Virus record (IMG/VR): IMGVR_UViG_3300005264_000039
Location: 1 to 64,000 of that record
Direction: 5' to 3' (one strand)
Origin: a virus
Length of the DNA stretch: 64,000 nt
Shown here: positions 26,314-36,554 of the stretch, one piece after another
Numbering within the stretch: the stretch's first letter is position 1
Layout: every line of letters starts with the position of its first letter
The notes under the pieces: generated by a model
Seen by the model: only the letters and a program-made list of their open reading frames with translations
What the model was told of the DNA's origin: nothing
Databases searched by the model: none
Made by a program: the position numbers and the translations under genes

Positions 26314-26565
26314 TCAAAAAGCATCCCAAATAGCATCGTTCATTGTATGAAAGTCGTCATATGCATTTACATCAAGCATGTCCGTCTGTATGTCCTTACC
26401 ATCGATGTCATATCTTTTTAGATGTGTGTATTTTGGCTCTCCATGTCCATGATTTGATTTGTGGTTATATTAATAGACTTTACCTTTGTAAGTTGCTGAA
26501 AAAACATCTTCGGTACTCTCTTCTATTTTCCTGTTTTGGATGATGCAATCTGTTGTTATCTTCAT
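26314..26565 (-). pseudogene. Interrupted conserved small gene with in-frame TAA
   Basis: A single frame of 84 codons from ATG 26565 to TGA 26314, broken by TAA at 26470-26472 (codon 32). Before the stop: KITTDCIIQNRKIEE...KGKVY; after it: YNHKSNHGHGEPKYTHLKRY followed by DIDGKDIQTDMLDVNAYDDF. The second part resembles a small conserved phage protein (GEPE...YDIDG...QTDM pattern). TAT to TAA would explain the break. Confidence 0.5.
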
Positions 26566-26600
26566 TTTGACAATATATTTTAATAAAATTAATATTAAAT

Positions 26601-26798
26601 TCATTTGATATGAATAGACACATCAATATTACAATCATGCCATCTATTCGGGTTTGAAACTCTCCCGAATTTATCCCAAGTTATAAGCTGATTTTGCTCT
26701 ATCTCACCATCATAATTTGGTATATCAACAATTCCTTCATAGATGTGTGGTTCTAATATACCCTTTTTAATTTCTTTTTCTAATTTTTTAAAATTCAT
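26601..26798 (-). CDS. Small hypothetical protein (65 aa)
   Basis: Lys/Glu-rich helix at the N-terminus, then an acidic segment (PNYDGEIEQNQLITWDKFGR) and a short beta C-terminus. Unknown. A TATTTATA box is ~78 bp upstream. Confidence 0.5.
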   Translation of the reverse strand: MNFKKLEKEIKKGILEPHIYEGIVDIPNYDGEIEQNQLITWDKFGRVSNPNRWHDCNIDVSIHIK

Positions 26799-26875
26799 AA
26801 CTTCATATCATCCGTTTGTTCGTATCATTTTCATAATTTGTTTTTAATTTAAATGTTATGTTTTGTATTCATTTT

Positions 26876-26883
26876 TATAAATA
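26876..26883 (-). promoter_or_regulatory. TATTTATA-class promoter (CTTTATTTATA form)
   Basis: Minus strand reads TTTACTTTATTTATAAAAAT, identical in form to the boxes at 39535 and 42734. Confidence 0.45.
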
Positions 26884-26947
26884 AAGTAAATTTTTATTAG
26901 ATGGTAGGTATATTTGAATAAAAAAATTAATAATTATTTTAAAATAC

Positions 26948-26955
26948 TATTTATA
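26948..26955 (+). promoter_or_regulatory. TATTTATA late-type promoter of the baseplate operon
   Basis: ACTATTTATATTAAACAT lies 18 bp before ATG 26974. Because it falls inside the longer frame opened by a TTG at 26914, it argues that translation starts at 26974. Confidence 0.6.
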
Positions 26956-26973
26956 TTAAACATAATAAATTCA

Positions 26974-28788
26974 ATGGAACGACAAATAAATTATCTAAAT
27001 AAAGATTTTAATCAATTTAAAACTAATTTACTCGATTTTGTAAAAGTATATTTTCGAGATACGATAACAAATATAAGTCCAACTGACCCTGCTATGATGT
27101 TTGTTGAGTTGGCGAGTTATGTTGGCGATGTATTATCATTCTACACAGACTATCAATTCAAAGAGAATCAATTATTATTTGCAACTGAACAGAGTAATAT
27201 AATTCAATTAGCACAAATGCGAGGTTATAAACCTAGAATTATATCACCAGCAAAAGTTGAGATAAGTGTTTATCAAATAATACCATCTATATTAAATGGT
27301 AGTGATTATGAACCTGACTGGAATTATGCATTACAAATTAAAGCAGGTATGAAAATAACATCAAACACAAACAATTCAATTACTTTTAGAACATTGAAAG
27401 ATATTGATTTTGGGTTCTCAAATTCAACTGATGTGACCGATGTAACTATTTATGAATTAGATGATAGTGACAATCCGATATTTTATTTATTGAAGAAAAA
27501 TGTGATTGCGGAAGCAAGTGATGTGAGAGAATATAGTTACCAAGTAACTGATTCAAAGCGATATTTGACAATTGAAATTCCGAATGCAAATGTAATAGGA
27601 ATCGAATCGGTGTATGATGGAACTGGTAATCGGTGGTATGAAACTGAATACTTAGCACAAGATACTATATTTGAACAACTTGATAATACAAATGAAGCAA
27701 CTCAAAGTGAAACACCATATGTATTACGATTTAAGTATGTACCTAAACGATTTATTACGAGATATAATACTGATAATAAATTAGAATTACGTTTTGGTAG
27801 TGGAAATGTTAATAATTTAGATGAAACAGTAATACCACATCCAGCTAATATAGGTTTAACAACACCTATGCAAAGAAATGTGTCACAGTATGACTATGAT
27901 GTTTCAAATTTTTTATTTACAGATAGTTATGGTCAATTACCTTTTAATACGACATTGACAATTAAATATATTATAGGTAATGGTATTGAAAGTAATGTTA
28001 TATCAAACGTATTACAAGTTGTTACTGAAGTTGAATTTAGTAATGATACATCATCACTTGACATGTCATTATACAATCAAGTTACACAATCATTGTCAGT
28101 TAATAATGATGATAGTGCAGTTGGAGGTCGTGGACAAGAAGATGTTGATAGTATTCGTGAAAATGCATTATCATACTTCTCAGCACAAGATAGAGCAGTT
28201 ACACGAGAAGATTATATTTTACGAGCATTATCATTGCCACATAAATTTGGAACTGTTTCAAAAGCAGATGTTGAACGGTCACATGTCAATAAAAATGAAA
28301 TAGATTTAAGTATATTGTGCTATGATGATAATAAAAATTTAGTATTAGCGAATGATACTATAAAAGAAAACCTAACTGTATATCTTGATAGATATAGAAT
28401 GATGACAGATATTATAAATATAATCGATGCTTATATTGTAAATATATCAGTGAAATTTAACATAACAACATATCCAAATTTTAATAATAAGGAAGTATTG
28501 TTAAAAAGTATAGTTGCACTACAAGAATTTTTCAACATTGATAAATGGGCAATTAATCAACCAATAATATATGCAGATATAATGAAGGAATTGTCAATAA
28601 TTGAAGGTGTGAAAACAGTACAAAGTATAGAAATAGAAAACAAATTTGATTATCTGAGTGGTTATGCTTCTAATTATTATGATATATTATCTGCAACTAG
28701 AAATGGAGTTATATACCCAAGTAAAGATGCAATGATTTTTGAAGTTAAATTTAAAAACAAGGACATTACAGGTAGAGTTGTAAATTAA
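26974..28788 (+). CDS. Baseplate wedge protein (gp6-like, baseplate J family)
   Basis: 604 residues from ATG 26974 (the frame extends to a TTG at 26914 but the late promoter lies between). N-terminal half has the gp6/baseplate J pattern: LNKDFNQFKTNLLDFV, NISPTDPAMMFVELASYVGD, LSFYTDYQFKENQLLFA, IIQLAQMRGYKP. Later GGRGQEDVDSIRENALSYFSAQDRAVTREDY matches the conserved core of J-type wedge proteins. gp6 joins wedges into the baseplate ring. First gene of a ~10-kb operon of tail genes. Confidence 0.85.
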   Translation: MERQINYLNKDFNQFKTNLLDFVKVYFRDTITNISPTDPAMMFVELASYVGDVLSFYTDYQFKENQLLFATEQSNIIQLAQMRGYKPRIISPAKVEISVYQIIPSILNGSDYEPDWNYALQIKAGMKITSNTNNSITFRTLKDIDFGFSNSTDVTDVTIYELDDSDNPIFYLLKKNVIAEASDVREYSYQVTDSKRYLTIEIPNANVIGIESVYDGTGNRWYETEYLAQDTIFEQLDNTNEATQSETPYVLRFKYVPKRFITRYNTDNKLELRFGSGNVNNLDETVIPHPANIGLTTPMQRNVSQYDYDVSNFLFTDSYGQLPFNTTLTIKYIIGNGIESNVISNVLQVVTEVEFSNDTSSLDMSLYNQVTQSLSVNNDDSAVGGRGQEDVDSIRENALSYFSAQDRAVTREDYILRALSLPHKFGTVSKADVERSHVNKNEIDLSILCYDDNKNLVLANDTIKENLTVYLDRYRMMTDIINIIDAYIVNISVKFNITTYPNFNNKEVLLKSIVALQEFFNIDKWAINQPIIYADIMKELSIIEGVKTVQSIEIENKFDYLSGYASNYYDILSATRNGVIYPSKDAMIFEVKFKNKDITGRVVN

Positions 28789-28799
28789 GAAAATAAATT

Positions 28800-29723
28800 A
28801 TGATAAACATATATAAGATAAAAGAAGATAGTGTTATATTTAAAGATAGTAACCAAAATGTAGGAACTGACCCGATTTTAGAATTTGATGAAACTTCACG
28901 TGTGTTATTTAAATTGGATACACAATTGAATGTTAATAATAACTATTTGATTAATTTCACAATAGCATCATCAACAGACATGGTTAATGACACTTTCAGT
29001 GTATACCCAATCACATCCGATTGGACAAGTGGTTATGGGAAAATAGATATTGATAATTCAGATAATGTCACATGGTTCAATCGTCAAACTGATATAAACT
29101 GGACAGTTTCGGGTGGGGATTATGATGACACTAATGTGATATATTATAATGATATGTATAATTCTTTGAAAACTAATAAAGTGATATTTTCGATTGATGA
29201 TTTTAGGTCTATTAATATAGATTTGGGATTATTATTAAAATGGGATAACACGATTTTATCAGATAAGGTATTAATGTTGTATTCAAAAGAAACTCATACA
29301 ATATATTATCCTAAATTAATAGAAGTGACACCTCAAATATATAATAGTTACCGACAAATCATTATGAATGAAATGTTTATTGTGTATGGAATAAATAATA
29401 TATTAAAACGCAATGCAACAACACAGCGATTTAGATTTAGTGCAAAAGATTCATATATTATGAAAGATTATTCAGAAACAAATGATTATATTAATCAATA
29501 TGATTTACCAAGTGAAACATATATTTCATTAACAGATTTATCTACCAATGATGTAATCGTGCCATTTGACGATAATATTCAATTAGATTGCGATAAAATT
29601 AGTAACTATATTGATATAAATTTATCAGAATTGAATATCAATCGATATTATAATATTTCAATAAAAGTTGTAATGGGTAACATTGAACGTGTCTTTAATA
29701 ATTTTACATTTTATTTACAATGA
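28800..29723 (+). CDS. Tail/baseplate protein with carbohydrate-binding-like fold
   Basis: 307 residues, beta-rich. The segment FSVYPITSDWTSGYGKID...VTWFNRQTDINWTVSGGDYD resembles the DNRLRE / carbohydrate-binding module pattern with conserved Trp residues. Starts 11 bp after the gp6 gene and overlaps the next gene by 4 bp. Likely a virion surface or baseplate-rim protein; binding to a glycan is an inference. Confidence 0.55.
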   Translation: MINIYKIKEDSVIFKDSNQNVGTDPILEFDETSRVLFKLDTQLNVNNNYLINFTIASSTDMVNDTFSVYPITSDWTSGYGKIDIDNSDNVTWFNRQTDINWTVSGGDYDDTNVIYYNDMYNSLKTNKVIFSIDDFRSINIDLGLLLKWDNTILSDKVLMLYSKETHTIYYPKLIEVTPQIYNSYRQIIMNEMFIVYGINNILKRNATTQRFRFSAKDSYIMKDYSETNDYINQYDLPSETYISLTDLSTNDVIVPFDDNIQLDCDKISNYIDINLSELNINRYYNISIKVVMGNIERVFNNFTFYLQ

Positions 29724-30100
29724 AAAAAGAAATAATACGACAAAGTAATATAACAGGTAGATGGGAACATAAACTACCAAATTCAGATAAATGGGCACAT
29801 GATATTACCAATAACGATAATATACTTACAATTACAGATTCAAATAATATCGATTATGATAATGGTGATATTATAACTATTTATGATGGAATTAAATATC
29901 ATTCGGAAATACTAGATGTTTCACAATTAGTACTAATGGATTTTGATATGATTGATGATAATGTGATAACTGAACTAACTGAGATGCAAGATAATCCTGA
30001 GATAATTGCCATAGATGAATCATCAATTGATTGGGATATTGATATTGATGATGAAATTGACCCAATGCACACAGCATATTCAAATAGTACTATAAAATAA
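29720..30100 (+). CDS. Small acidic structural protein (126 aa)
   Basis: Starts RQSNITGRWEHKLPNSDKWAHD and continues as an Asp/Ile-rich acidic chain. Unrecognised; 4-bp overlap with the gene before and 5-bp gap to the gene after place it within the tail operon, perhaps as a connector. Confidence 0.6.
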   Translation: MKKEIIRQSNITGRWEHKLPNSDKWAHDITNNDNILTITDSNNIDYDNGDIITIYDGIKYHSEILDVSQLVLMDFDMIDDNVITELTEMQDNPEIIAIDESSIDWDIDIDDEIDPMHTAYSNSTIK

Positions 30101-30105
30101 GATAA

Positions 30106-33100
30106 ATGAAACTAAACATACAAATACTCTCAACAACAAACAATTCAATTGTTAAAAAGTATTATGAATATACTGATTTTGATTTTATAAATTATAAATT
30201 AAATTTGAATATTAAAAATGTATATGGTAATTTGAGAAATGGAAACTATATTACCAATATTGAAATCATTAATTCTATTTTAGGTACACATTCAAATTAT
30301 AGATTGAAAGTTAATGCAATATCAGCATCACGAAAAGAAATTGAACTGAAAATGCCGATTGGTAATATATTGAATGTATCATATAATTCATTATTAACAT
30401 CATTTAATGGAATAATGAAGCAATATGCACCAAACTTTTTAAAAACTAATGATTATAAGTTAAGATATGTTTATTTGGATTTTTTAGACGATGATAAATA
30501 TCAGATTATAAATTTCATTGGAACAAAAAATAATACAATTGTATTTAAACTAAACACACCAATTGGCGATGATATTATTGTTGGTGATGATGTCATTATT
30601 TATGAAAAACTATACAATGACATAGTTCAAAAGGTTAAATTAGTACCATTGAATAATGATTCAGTGTATGACAGAATTAGCAATTTTAAATATAAATTGC
30701 AAATGATTGAAAATTATGATGGGAAGATTAATATATTACCTCCTAGTAGTGTGGATATAGTTAAATATACGAATATTATAGAAAGTATAATTAAATCATT
30801 TGATATATATGAATATTATTTGTACTATAAAAATGAACCAAACAACACGTACCCAAAGGATATTAATGGTAATAATTTACCATTGTCAGATGAATTGGTA
30901 GAATCGTGGTTTGTTGACATATTGTCTTCCGCTGAATTATATGATAAAAGTAATGTAAACTTATTATTGAAAATTGTTCCTGATTATATATTTACAAATG
31001 AATATAATGTCCAATATTTGAAATTTGTGTCATTGATGGGACAACATTTTGATATATTATGGTTGTATATATTACACAGTGGTGATTTGAAAATAGGTAA
31101 TAGTGATATAAATAAAGGTTTAAGTGAAAAACTTATATATCAAGTACTAAGGGATTTCAATTGGAAGCCTATTAGTAATTTTGAAGATAGTGATTTGACT
31201 GACTATTTGTATAAACAGGAGCATGATGATTCTTCATTGGTATATGCATCTGATGAATTAGTTAGTAAAAAACAAATTGATTTGGAATTTTGGAAACGTT
31301 TATTGGATAATGTAGTTTTCTTATATAAAACAAAAGGAACTAAAGAAGGAGTACGTGCATTGTTAAATATATATGGAATACCATCTACCACATTATTAAT
31401 ACAAGAATTTGGTGGTAATCACCCATACTATGTTAATAATTATTTTGATTATGATAAATTTATATATGCATTAGACAAAACAACCAATAATTCTGCAAAT
31501 ATTACATTTGAAGATTTGAAGTTTCGTGGGTTCGAAGTTCGTGTTAAAATAACAAACGAAAGTGATAATATTATATTAACAAGTAGCGATGATACTATAC
31601 AAATATACACGAGATTTTCAGATAAAAGTTTAGTATTTAATGTAAATGGTAATTTAACTGAAATAAATAATACTGATATTTATAATGGTGAATGGTGGAA
31701 TATTAATGTGAGTTATAATGCATTAGCATCTGAAAATGTAGATGGAGTGCATGATTTTGATTATACTGAACGAGTCGTGTATACAATGACATTGACTAGT
31801 CATGTTGATAATATTATTTATTCACGAAATTATAAATCAATACCAATTACAAGTGTAGTTAATATCATTGATGAATTGAATGATAGTAAGACATTTGTAG
31901 TTGGAAGTTCATTTTCAGGGTATATTCAAGAAGTAAGATTCTGGAATCAGTTTATTGGGTATAATAATGTGATATATCACACTCTAGCACCAACTACAAT
32001 TAGTAATTGTGATGCTACTGTGTTATACGATGATTTGCTAGTACGATTAGCATTGGGTACTGATTTGAATACTTATAATCACGCGACAACTACAACTATA
32101 CCAAACCAAGCACCAAGTAGAGATGATAGTATAACAATAACATTTAATGGATTTGACAATGAAAATAATTATATGTCATTAGTTGAAAAATACTATCATG
32201 TTGTACCTGATATTAGTAATAATCATGCTATAAGTCGAAAGATACGATATAACCGTGATGATACTACTACTTGTAGTGCCTTTGGAGATACATTTACTAC
32301 TAATAAGAATGGTAGTTTCGATTCATCATTTGATTCATCATTTGATATTGGTGGAAGTGTTGATGATGGTGGTGGTACAGTGACAAGCCTACAATTATCA
32401 ATGAAAACTAATACGGAAAATAAAAATGTTAGTAATAATAAGATAGGAGTATATTTTTCAACGGCAAATGAAACAAATAATAGTATTTATGATTTTTTTG
32501 GTGGTAATAATATTGATAATTACATTGGAGATTCAGAGTCAGAGTTTAGCAATTCATATAAATTATTAGACCCACTAGTCAATTATTATCAACAACAATA
32601 TGATGGTAAATATGATGTGTGGGCGTATTTTAGAATGATGAAACAGTATAATAAAAGTATTTTCTATCATTTATATCAAATATTGCCATTGCGAACAACT
32701 AATATTTTGGGTGCAACTGTTGAAAATGATATTTTACATAGGAAAAAGGTAACATATTTACAAACAGACCCAAATATAACTGATGTGAAATTGGAATCTG
32801 AACTTGATATGATGGAGCATGGAGTTGATTTTGTTATAGATGATTATTTAATTGATTTAGGTTTATATAATAATAAGCTATCGTTTGATTATGAATTACG
32901 TGAAACTGGTATAGGTGTTAATATTTTACATCCTAAATTAAAGCAATATTATTACATAAATGGTGAACTTATCTATAGTAATCGTTCGAAAAATTATATC
33001 GAAGATTATACTGAAATGATAATTGATAATGGGTTTCGTAGTAAATTAAACTATATAACAACAATGGATTCAATAGGTATAGGAGGGGCATCAACATTAA

Positions 33101-33153
33101 CTGACTCAAATCAACCAATTGTAACAATTACACATGTTAATACTGAAAATTGA
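30106..33153 (+). CDS. Large tail/baseplate protein with LamG-like insert (1015 aa)
   Basis: Central motif LYKTKGTKEGVRALLNIYGIP (about residues 405-425) is a signature I associate with baseplate-proximal proteins of large phages. Residues ~460-620 look like a laminin-G/concanavalin sandwich (WWNINVSYNAL...FVVGSSFSGYIQEVRFWNQ). Around residue 735 is a short low-complexity repeat (FDSSFDSSFD) followed by a Gly-rich stretch. Probable wedge or fibre-connecting protein, with the lectin-like domain exposed. Confidence 0.65.
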   Translation: MKLNIQILSTTNNSIVKKYYEYTDFDFINYKLNLNIKNVYGNLRNGNYITNIEIINSILGTHSNYRLKVNAISASRKEIELKMPIGNILNVSYNSLLTSFNGIMKQYAPNFLKTNDYKLRYVYLDFLDDDKYQIINFIGTKNNTIVFKLNTPIGDDIIVGDDVIIYEKLYNDIVQKVKLVPLNNDSVYDRISNFKYKLQMIENYDGKINILPPSSVDIVKYTNIIESIIKSFDIYEYYLYYKNEPNNTYPKDINGNNLPLSDELVESWFVDILSSAELYDKSNVNLLLKIVPDYIFTNEYNVQYLKFVSLMGQHFDILWLYILHSGDLKIGNSDINKGLSEKLIYQVLRDFNWKPISNFEDSDLTDYLYKQEHDDSSLVYASDELVSKKQIDLEFWKRLLDNVVFLYKTKGTKEGVRALLNIYGIPSTTLLIQEFGGNHPYYVNNYFDYDKFIYALDKTTNNSANITFEDLKFRGFEVRVKITNESDNIILTSSDDTIQIYTRFSDKSLVFNVNGNLTEINNTDIYNGEWWNINVSYNALASENVDGVHDFDYTERVVYTMTLTSHVDNIIYSRNYKSIPITSVVNIIDELNDSKTFVVGSSFSGYIQEVRFWNQFIGYNNVIYHTLAPTTISNCDATVLYDDLLVRLALGTDLNTYNHATTTTIPNQAPSRDDSITITFNGFDNENNYMSLVEKYYHVVPDISNNHAISRKIRYNRDDTTTCSAFGDTFTTNKNGSFDSSFDSSFDIGGSVDDGGGTVTSLQLSMKTNTENKNVSNNKIGVYFSTANETNNSIYDFFGGNNIDNYIGDSESEFSNSYKLLDPLVNYYQQQYDGKYDVWAYFRMMKQYNKSIFYHLYQILPLRTTNILGATVENDILHRKKVTYLQTDPNITDVKLESELDMMEHGVDFVIDDYLIDLGLYNNKLSFDYELRETGIGVNILHPKLKQYYYINGELIYSNRSKNYIEDYTEMIIDNGFRSKLNYITTMDSIGIGGASTLTDSNQPIVTITHVNTEN

Positions 33154-33182
33154 TATTAACGGATTTTAAAAAATAATAATGA

Positions 33183-33190
33183 TATTTATA
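33183..33190 (+). promoter_or_regulatory. TATTTATA late-type promoter
   Basis: GATATTTATATAAAAATA, 12 bp before ATG 33203; restarts transcription inside the tail operon. Confidence 0.6.
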
Positions 33191-33202
33191 TAAAAATAAA
33201 TT

Positions 33203-33835
33203 ATGGGATATTTAGATAATGAAATAATTCAGATAGAAGCAATTTTAACACGAAAGGGAAAAGAATTGCTATCTAAAAATAATGGTACATTTTTAATTTC
33301 AAAATTCGCATTGTCTGATGATGGTGTAGATTATAATTTGTATAATGAAAATACAACAGATGAATTAAAAGGATTACTAATTGAAAATTCACCAGTACTT
33401 GAACCAGTTGCTGATGAAACGGAAGTAATGAAAAATAAATTAATAACACTGCCAATTGGTACAACTCGTATGCCGATGTTGTCAATAGGGCAAACATCGA
33501 TTGTATTAAATGCTAGTCAACATCATATTATAACACCAACTATTGTTAATTTCTCAAATGCAAATGATGTATTTGGTTATACTGCAACTATTGATGATAA
33601 TAGTGTTGCTGAATTAATACCATATTCATCATTAACAATTGGTACAACAAATATATCAACTGATACAAATTCGTATTATTCATCTGAAAGTAAGACTGTA
33701 ATTGGACAGCAATTTGAAATAATTGGTCGAAATTTATTGGAAGATAAAAATACAAAAATAATAATACAAGGAAACGAAACAGGTGGTCAAGTAGAAATTG
33801 CACTAACTGTGAAGAAAATTACACAAAATATATAA
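33203..33835 (+). CDS. Conserved virion protein (ILTRKGKELL family)
   Basis: 210 residues. N-terminus ILTRKGKELLSKNNGTF then FALSDDGVDYNLYNE is a pattern conserved in tail-associated proteins of marine T4-like phages; the remainder is beta-rich with Ser/Thr-rich strands, suggesting an Ig-like or adaptor domain. Unknown precise role; context says tail or fibre attachment. Confidence 0.65.
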   Translation: MGYLDNEIIQIEAILTRKGKELLSKNNGTFLISKFALSDDGVDYNLYNENTTDELKGLLIENSPVLEPVADETEVMKNKLITLPIGTTRMPMLSIGQTSIVLNASQHHIITPTIVNFSNANDVFGYTATIDDNSVAELIPYSSLTIGTTNISTDTNSYYSSESKTVIGQQFEIIGRNLLEDKNTKIIIQGNETGGQVEIALTVKKITQNI

Positions 33836-33845
33836 AATATAAATA

Positions 33846-35096
33846 ATGGCAAGAATATACCAAGATAGTACAGGAGCTTATTATACAAATGAAATAAATC
33901 CATATGGATACGAATACCCAAATGGGAATCAGTTTGTATACCCAACACCTGTACCAACACCTGTACCAACTCCGACACCAATACCTGTACCAACACCAAC
34001 ACCAACACCTGTACCAACTCCGACACCAACACCACCAATACCAGATGATGTTGTAAATGATTTGGTGAGTAATGTGTATACACCATTTAATCTTGTTAAT
34101 GATAAAGATGTTGTATTTAGCAGTAAAGAAAGCATATCACTTGCAACATGGACAGATAATAATACAGAATTGACTAGTTTCTTTTATGATGATAGTAAAA
34201 ATAATAGAGATTATTTTTTAAATTCTTATGATGTTGACCCTGTTACGAATGAAGAAGCAAATATTCAATTTAGTATAAGTTTTGGAAATGTACATGGATG
34301 TGGAGCACCAAGTGTTGATGCATCTTTCACAGATGATAATAGTCCTACAAAAGCAATTTATTATAATATTAAACATGTTATTGGTCAAGAAGCAAACGAT
34401 AAAATAATAATAAATGATGTTGAATTGGATAGAATTTTTGCTATTAGTATTCGACAAGAACAGTTACAGGATAAAATAAAACCAAGTGCATGGAATTTAC
34501 ACGTAAATTTCAATTCAACAGATGTGTATTTTATAGATAATCAATCCACATCAGTTGATACGACTTTAGACAAATATTCAATTATAGCTGTTAATAGTGA
34601 TGGAACACCATTTGGTGGAAGTACAACTATTGTAGGCACTGTCTTTCTTGATAAGGGTCTTATTATACTTGATGTTGATGTTATTGAGACACTTGTTGGT
34701 GCAACAGTATTTTCTAATTGCGGACTCGATTCAATTAATTGTAGTGGTTCGGCTTGTGATACAGTTGCAACTGGATTTGCAGATACAAATAACAATGCAG
34801 TATTTTTAGATGGCATTCAGAGCTTTGTAATGATAAGTGAGATAGCAACTTCTTCAATTATATATTTTGTACGAATTAAACATGATAGGTATAACCATTC
34901 AAATAATACGACATATGTTCAAAATGATAATGGTGATTTAATATATTCTAGTATGGTTGACAATCCATTCACATACATCACTACAATTGGGTTGTATAAT
35001 GACACAAATGAATTATTAGCAGTTGCGAAAACAAGTAGACCAATATTAAAAACATATGAACGTGAAGCACTAGTTCGTGTTAAGTTGACATTTTAG
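33846..35096 (+). CDS. Fibre-like virion protein with Pro-Thr linker (416 aa)
   Basis: A short N-terminal domain (ARIYQDSTGAYYTNEINPYGYEY) is followed at residues ~33-66 by a PVPTPTP-type linker, then a long beta-rich region with several Cys (GCG, NCGLDSINCSGSACD) that may hold disulphides or metals. The linker probably separates a base-attachment domain from an exposed domain. Ten bases after the previous gene; co-transcribed. Confidence 0.6.
   Translation: MARIYQDSTGAYYTNEINPYGYEYPNGNQFVYPTPVPTPVPTPTPIPVPTPTPTPVPTPTPTPPIPDDVVNDLVSNVYTPFNLVNDKDVVFSSKESISLATWTDNNTELTSFFYDDSKNNRDYFLNSYDVDPVTNEEANIQFSISFGNVHGCGAPSVDASFTDDNSPTKAIYYNIKHVIGQEANDKIIINDVELDRIFAISIRQEQLQDKIKPSAWNLHVNFNSTDVYFIDNQSTSVDTTLDKYSIIAVNSDGTPFGGSTTIVGTVFLDKGLIILDVDVIETLVGATVFSNCGLDSINCSGSACDTVATGFADTNNNAVFLDGIQSFVMISEIATSSIIYFVRIKHDRYNHSNNTTYVQNDNGDLIYSSMVDNPFTYITTIGLYNDTNELLAVAKTSRPILKTYEREALVRVKLTF
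33941..34040 (+). repeat. In-gene repeats encoding the Pro-Thr linker
   Basis: Tandem units of CCAACACCTGTA / CCAACTCCGACA (12 bp, sometimes 6 bp) coding P-T-P-V. Repeats of this type are prone to length change by slippage. Confidence 0.8.
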
Positions 35097-35099
35097 AAA

Positions 35100-36554
35100 A
35101 TGATATATAAAACAATAAATAATGAAAATATAAATGAATTTGAATTTACTGTTAATAAACAATATGTATTTGAAAATGCTGATTTAAATATACATAAATG
35201 CGAATTCAATAATTCATTTCCAATTGATGAATCTTATGATAAAAAGTATATAGATTATGTTTGGTTGGATAGTAGTTTTTATAAAAATTTTTATATTGAT
35301 AAACTAAAAACATATGGTAAACATAACACACACCAATACAGGCGTTTAGGATTATACAGCAACTTCATCAAAATTGATAATAGTATATATAACACATGGA
35401 TACATCCATCTTCAATTGAAATTAGTGTTGGGAGTCATAATCTAAAAGACGATTCAAATGGTAATATTATAAATGCCGATATTGTAAATCATTCTCTATA
35501 TGATGATTTTAACAATACTTTGCAGGAACAATTGAAATATAGTATATTAGTATATGATTTTAGTAATTTAAAATATTATACTGAAAATAGATTGAATGGA
35601 ATCGTTCCAACTATAGAATATATTGATAATGATATTACATATGATAACAATATAACTGATATAACTGGGTTTAATAATAATTTGACATTTGTAGCTGATG
35701 ATGTGACAACTGAGATATATAATGATGATGTATATATTCATTTGAATAATTCCGATGAATATTCTATATTAGAAAGTGATACACTGAAAGATACATTTAA
35801 GAATGATTTTACAATAGTATTAGAATTAAATTATATAAATGGTGTAAATGGTGAAATAAGTTTATTAAAACGAGGTAATGATACTAATATATTATTCGAA
35901 ATATTATTCAATTCGACTACTAATAAAGTAATATTCCGTCATACTGTAAAAAATAATATAATCGAAATTGATGTTGATTTAGATTTGTCAGTGAACATAA
36001 CTAATCCAAGTATTATATTACAGCGTATTGAAGATACATTTACACTGCAAGTAATGACACCAACATCAAACGAAAGTAATTCAGTTGATATTAGTATTAA
36101 TGCTAATAGTGCTATGTATAATAATATGAATGTGGATTTTAAAATCACAACACCACAATTACCAGCGTATTTTAATGCATCAATTAAACGACTATCAATA
36201 TATGACCAGGTATTTAATATTACTAAATTTCACAAATATAAATATACATATGATTGGTTTGATAATTATTTCTTTGGTAATGTGTTCTATGAATACGGTA
36301 TCATATCAATAACTAAATCAAATGTTGCAAAAGATTTGAATGATGAATCAATTATAATTACAGAATTATTGTTAAAAAATACACGTGTAATTTATGAGCA
36401 TGAATATATCTGCACTGTTAATATAAATGATTTTAATTATACTCGTAATGAAACTACATTAAAAATAAATACAGATGAATATGTTGATAATAAAATTGAA
36501 TACAATATTCCAAACTATATAACGAAGACGATTACAACAATATGTGCGAGATAA
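35100..36554 (+). CDS. Tail structural protein with LamG-like region (484 aa)
   Basis: Residues ~195-375 read like a concanavalin/LamG sandwich (YIHLNNSDEYSIL, FTIVLELNYINGVNGEISLLKRG, LQRIEDTFTLQVM, RLSIYDQVFN). N-terminal part unrecognised. Starts 3 bp after the fibre-like gene; its 3' end overlaps the following gene by 11 bp. Likely a virion surface protein with glycan-binding potential. Confidence 0.6.
   Translation: MIYKTINNENINEFEFTVNKQYVFENADLNIHKCEFNNSFPIDESYDKKYIDYVWLDSSFYKNFYIDKLKTYGKHNTHQYRRLGLYSNFIKIDNSIYNTWIHPSSIEISVGSHNLKDDSNGNIINADIVNHSLYDDFNNTLQEQLKYSILVYDFSNLKYYTENRLNGIVPTIEYIDNDITYDNNITDITGFNNNLTFVADDVTTEIYNDDVYIHLNNSDEYSILESDTLKDTFKNDFTIVLELNYINGVNGEISLLKRGNDTNILFEILFNSTTNKVIFRHTVKNNIIEIDVDLDLSVNITNPSIILQRIEDTFTLQVMTPTSNESNSVDISINANSAMYNNMNVDFKITTPQLPAYFNASIKRLSIYDQVFNITKFHKYKYTYDWFDNYFFGNVFYEYGIISITKSNVAKDLNDESIIITELLLKNTRVIYEHEYICTVNINDFNYTRNETTLKINTDEYVDNKIEYNIPNYITKTITTICAR

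Noticed and set aside
26343-26543. Plus-strand 66-codon frame
   Set aside because: It is opposite the interrupted conserved frame at 26314-26565 and lacks protein-like composition (His/Cys-rich).
33787-34135. Minus-strand Val/Gly- and Leu/Val-rich frames
   Set aside because: Antisense shadows of the Pro-Thr linker repeats in the fibre-like gene.
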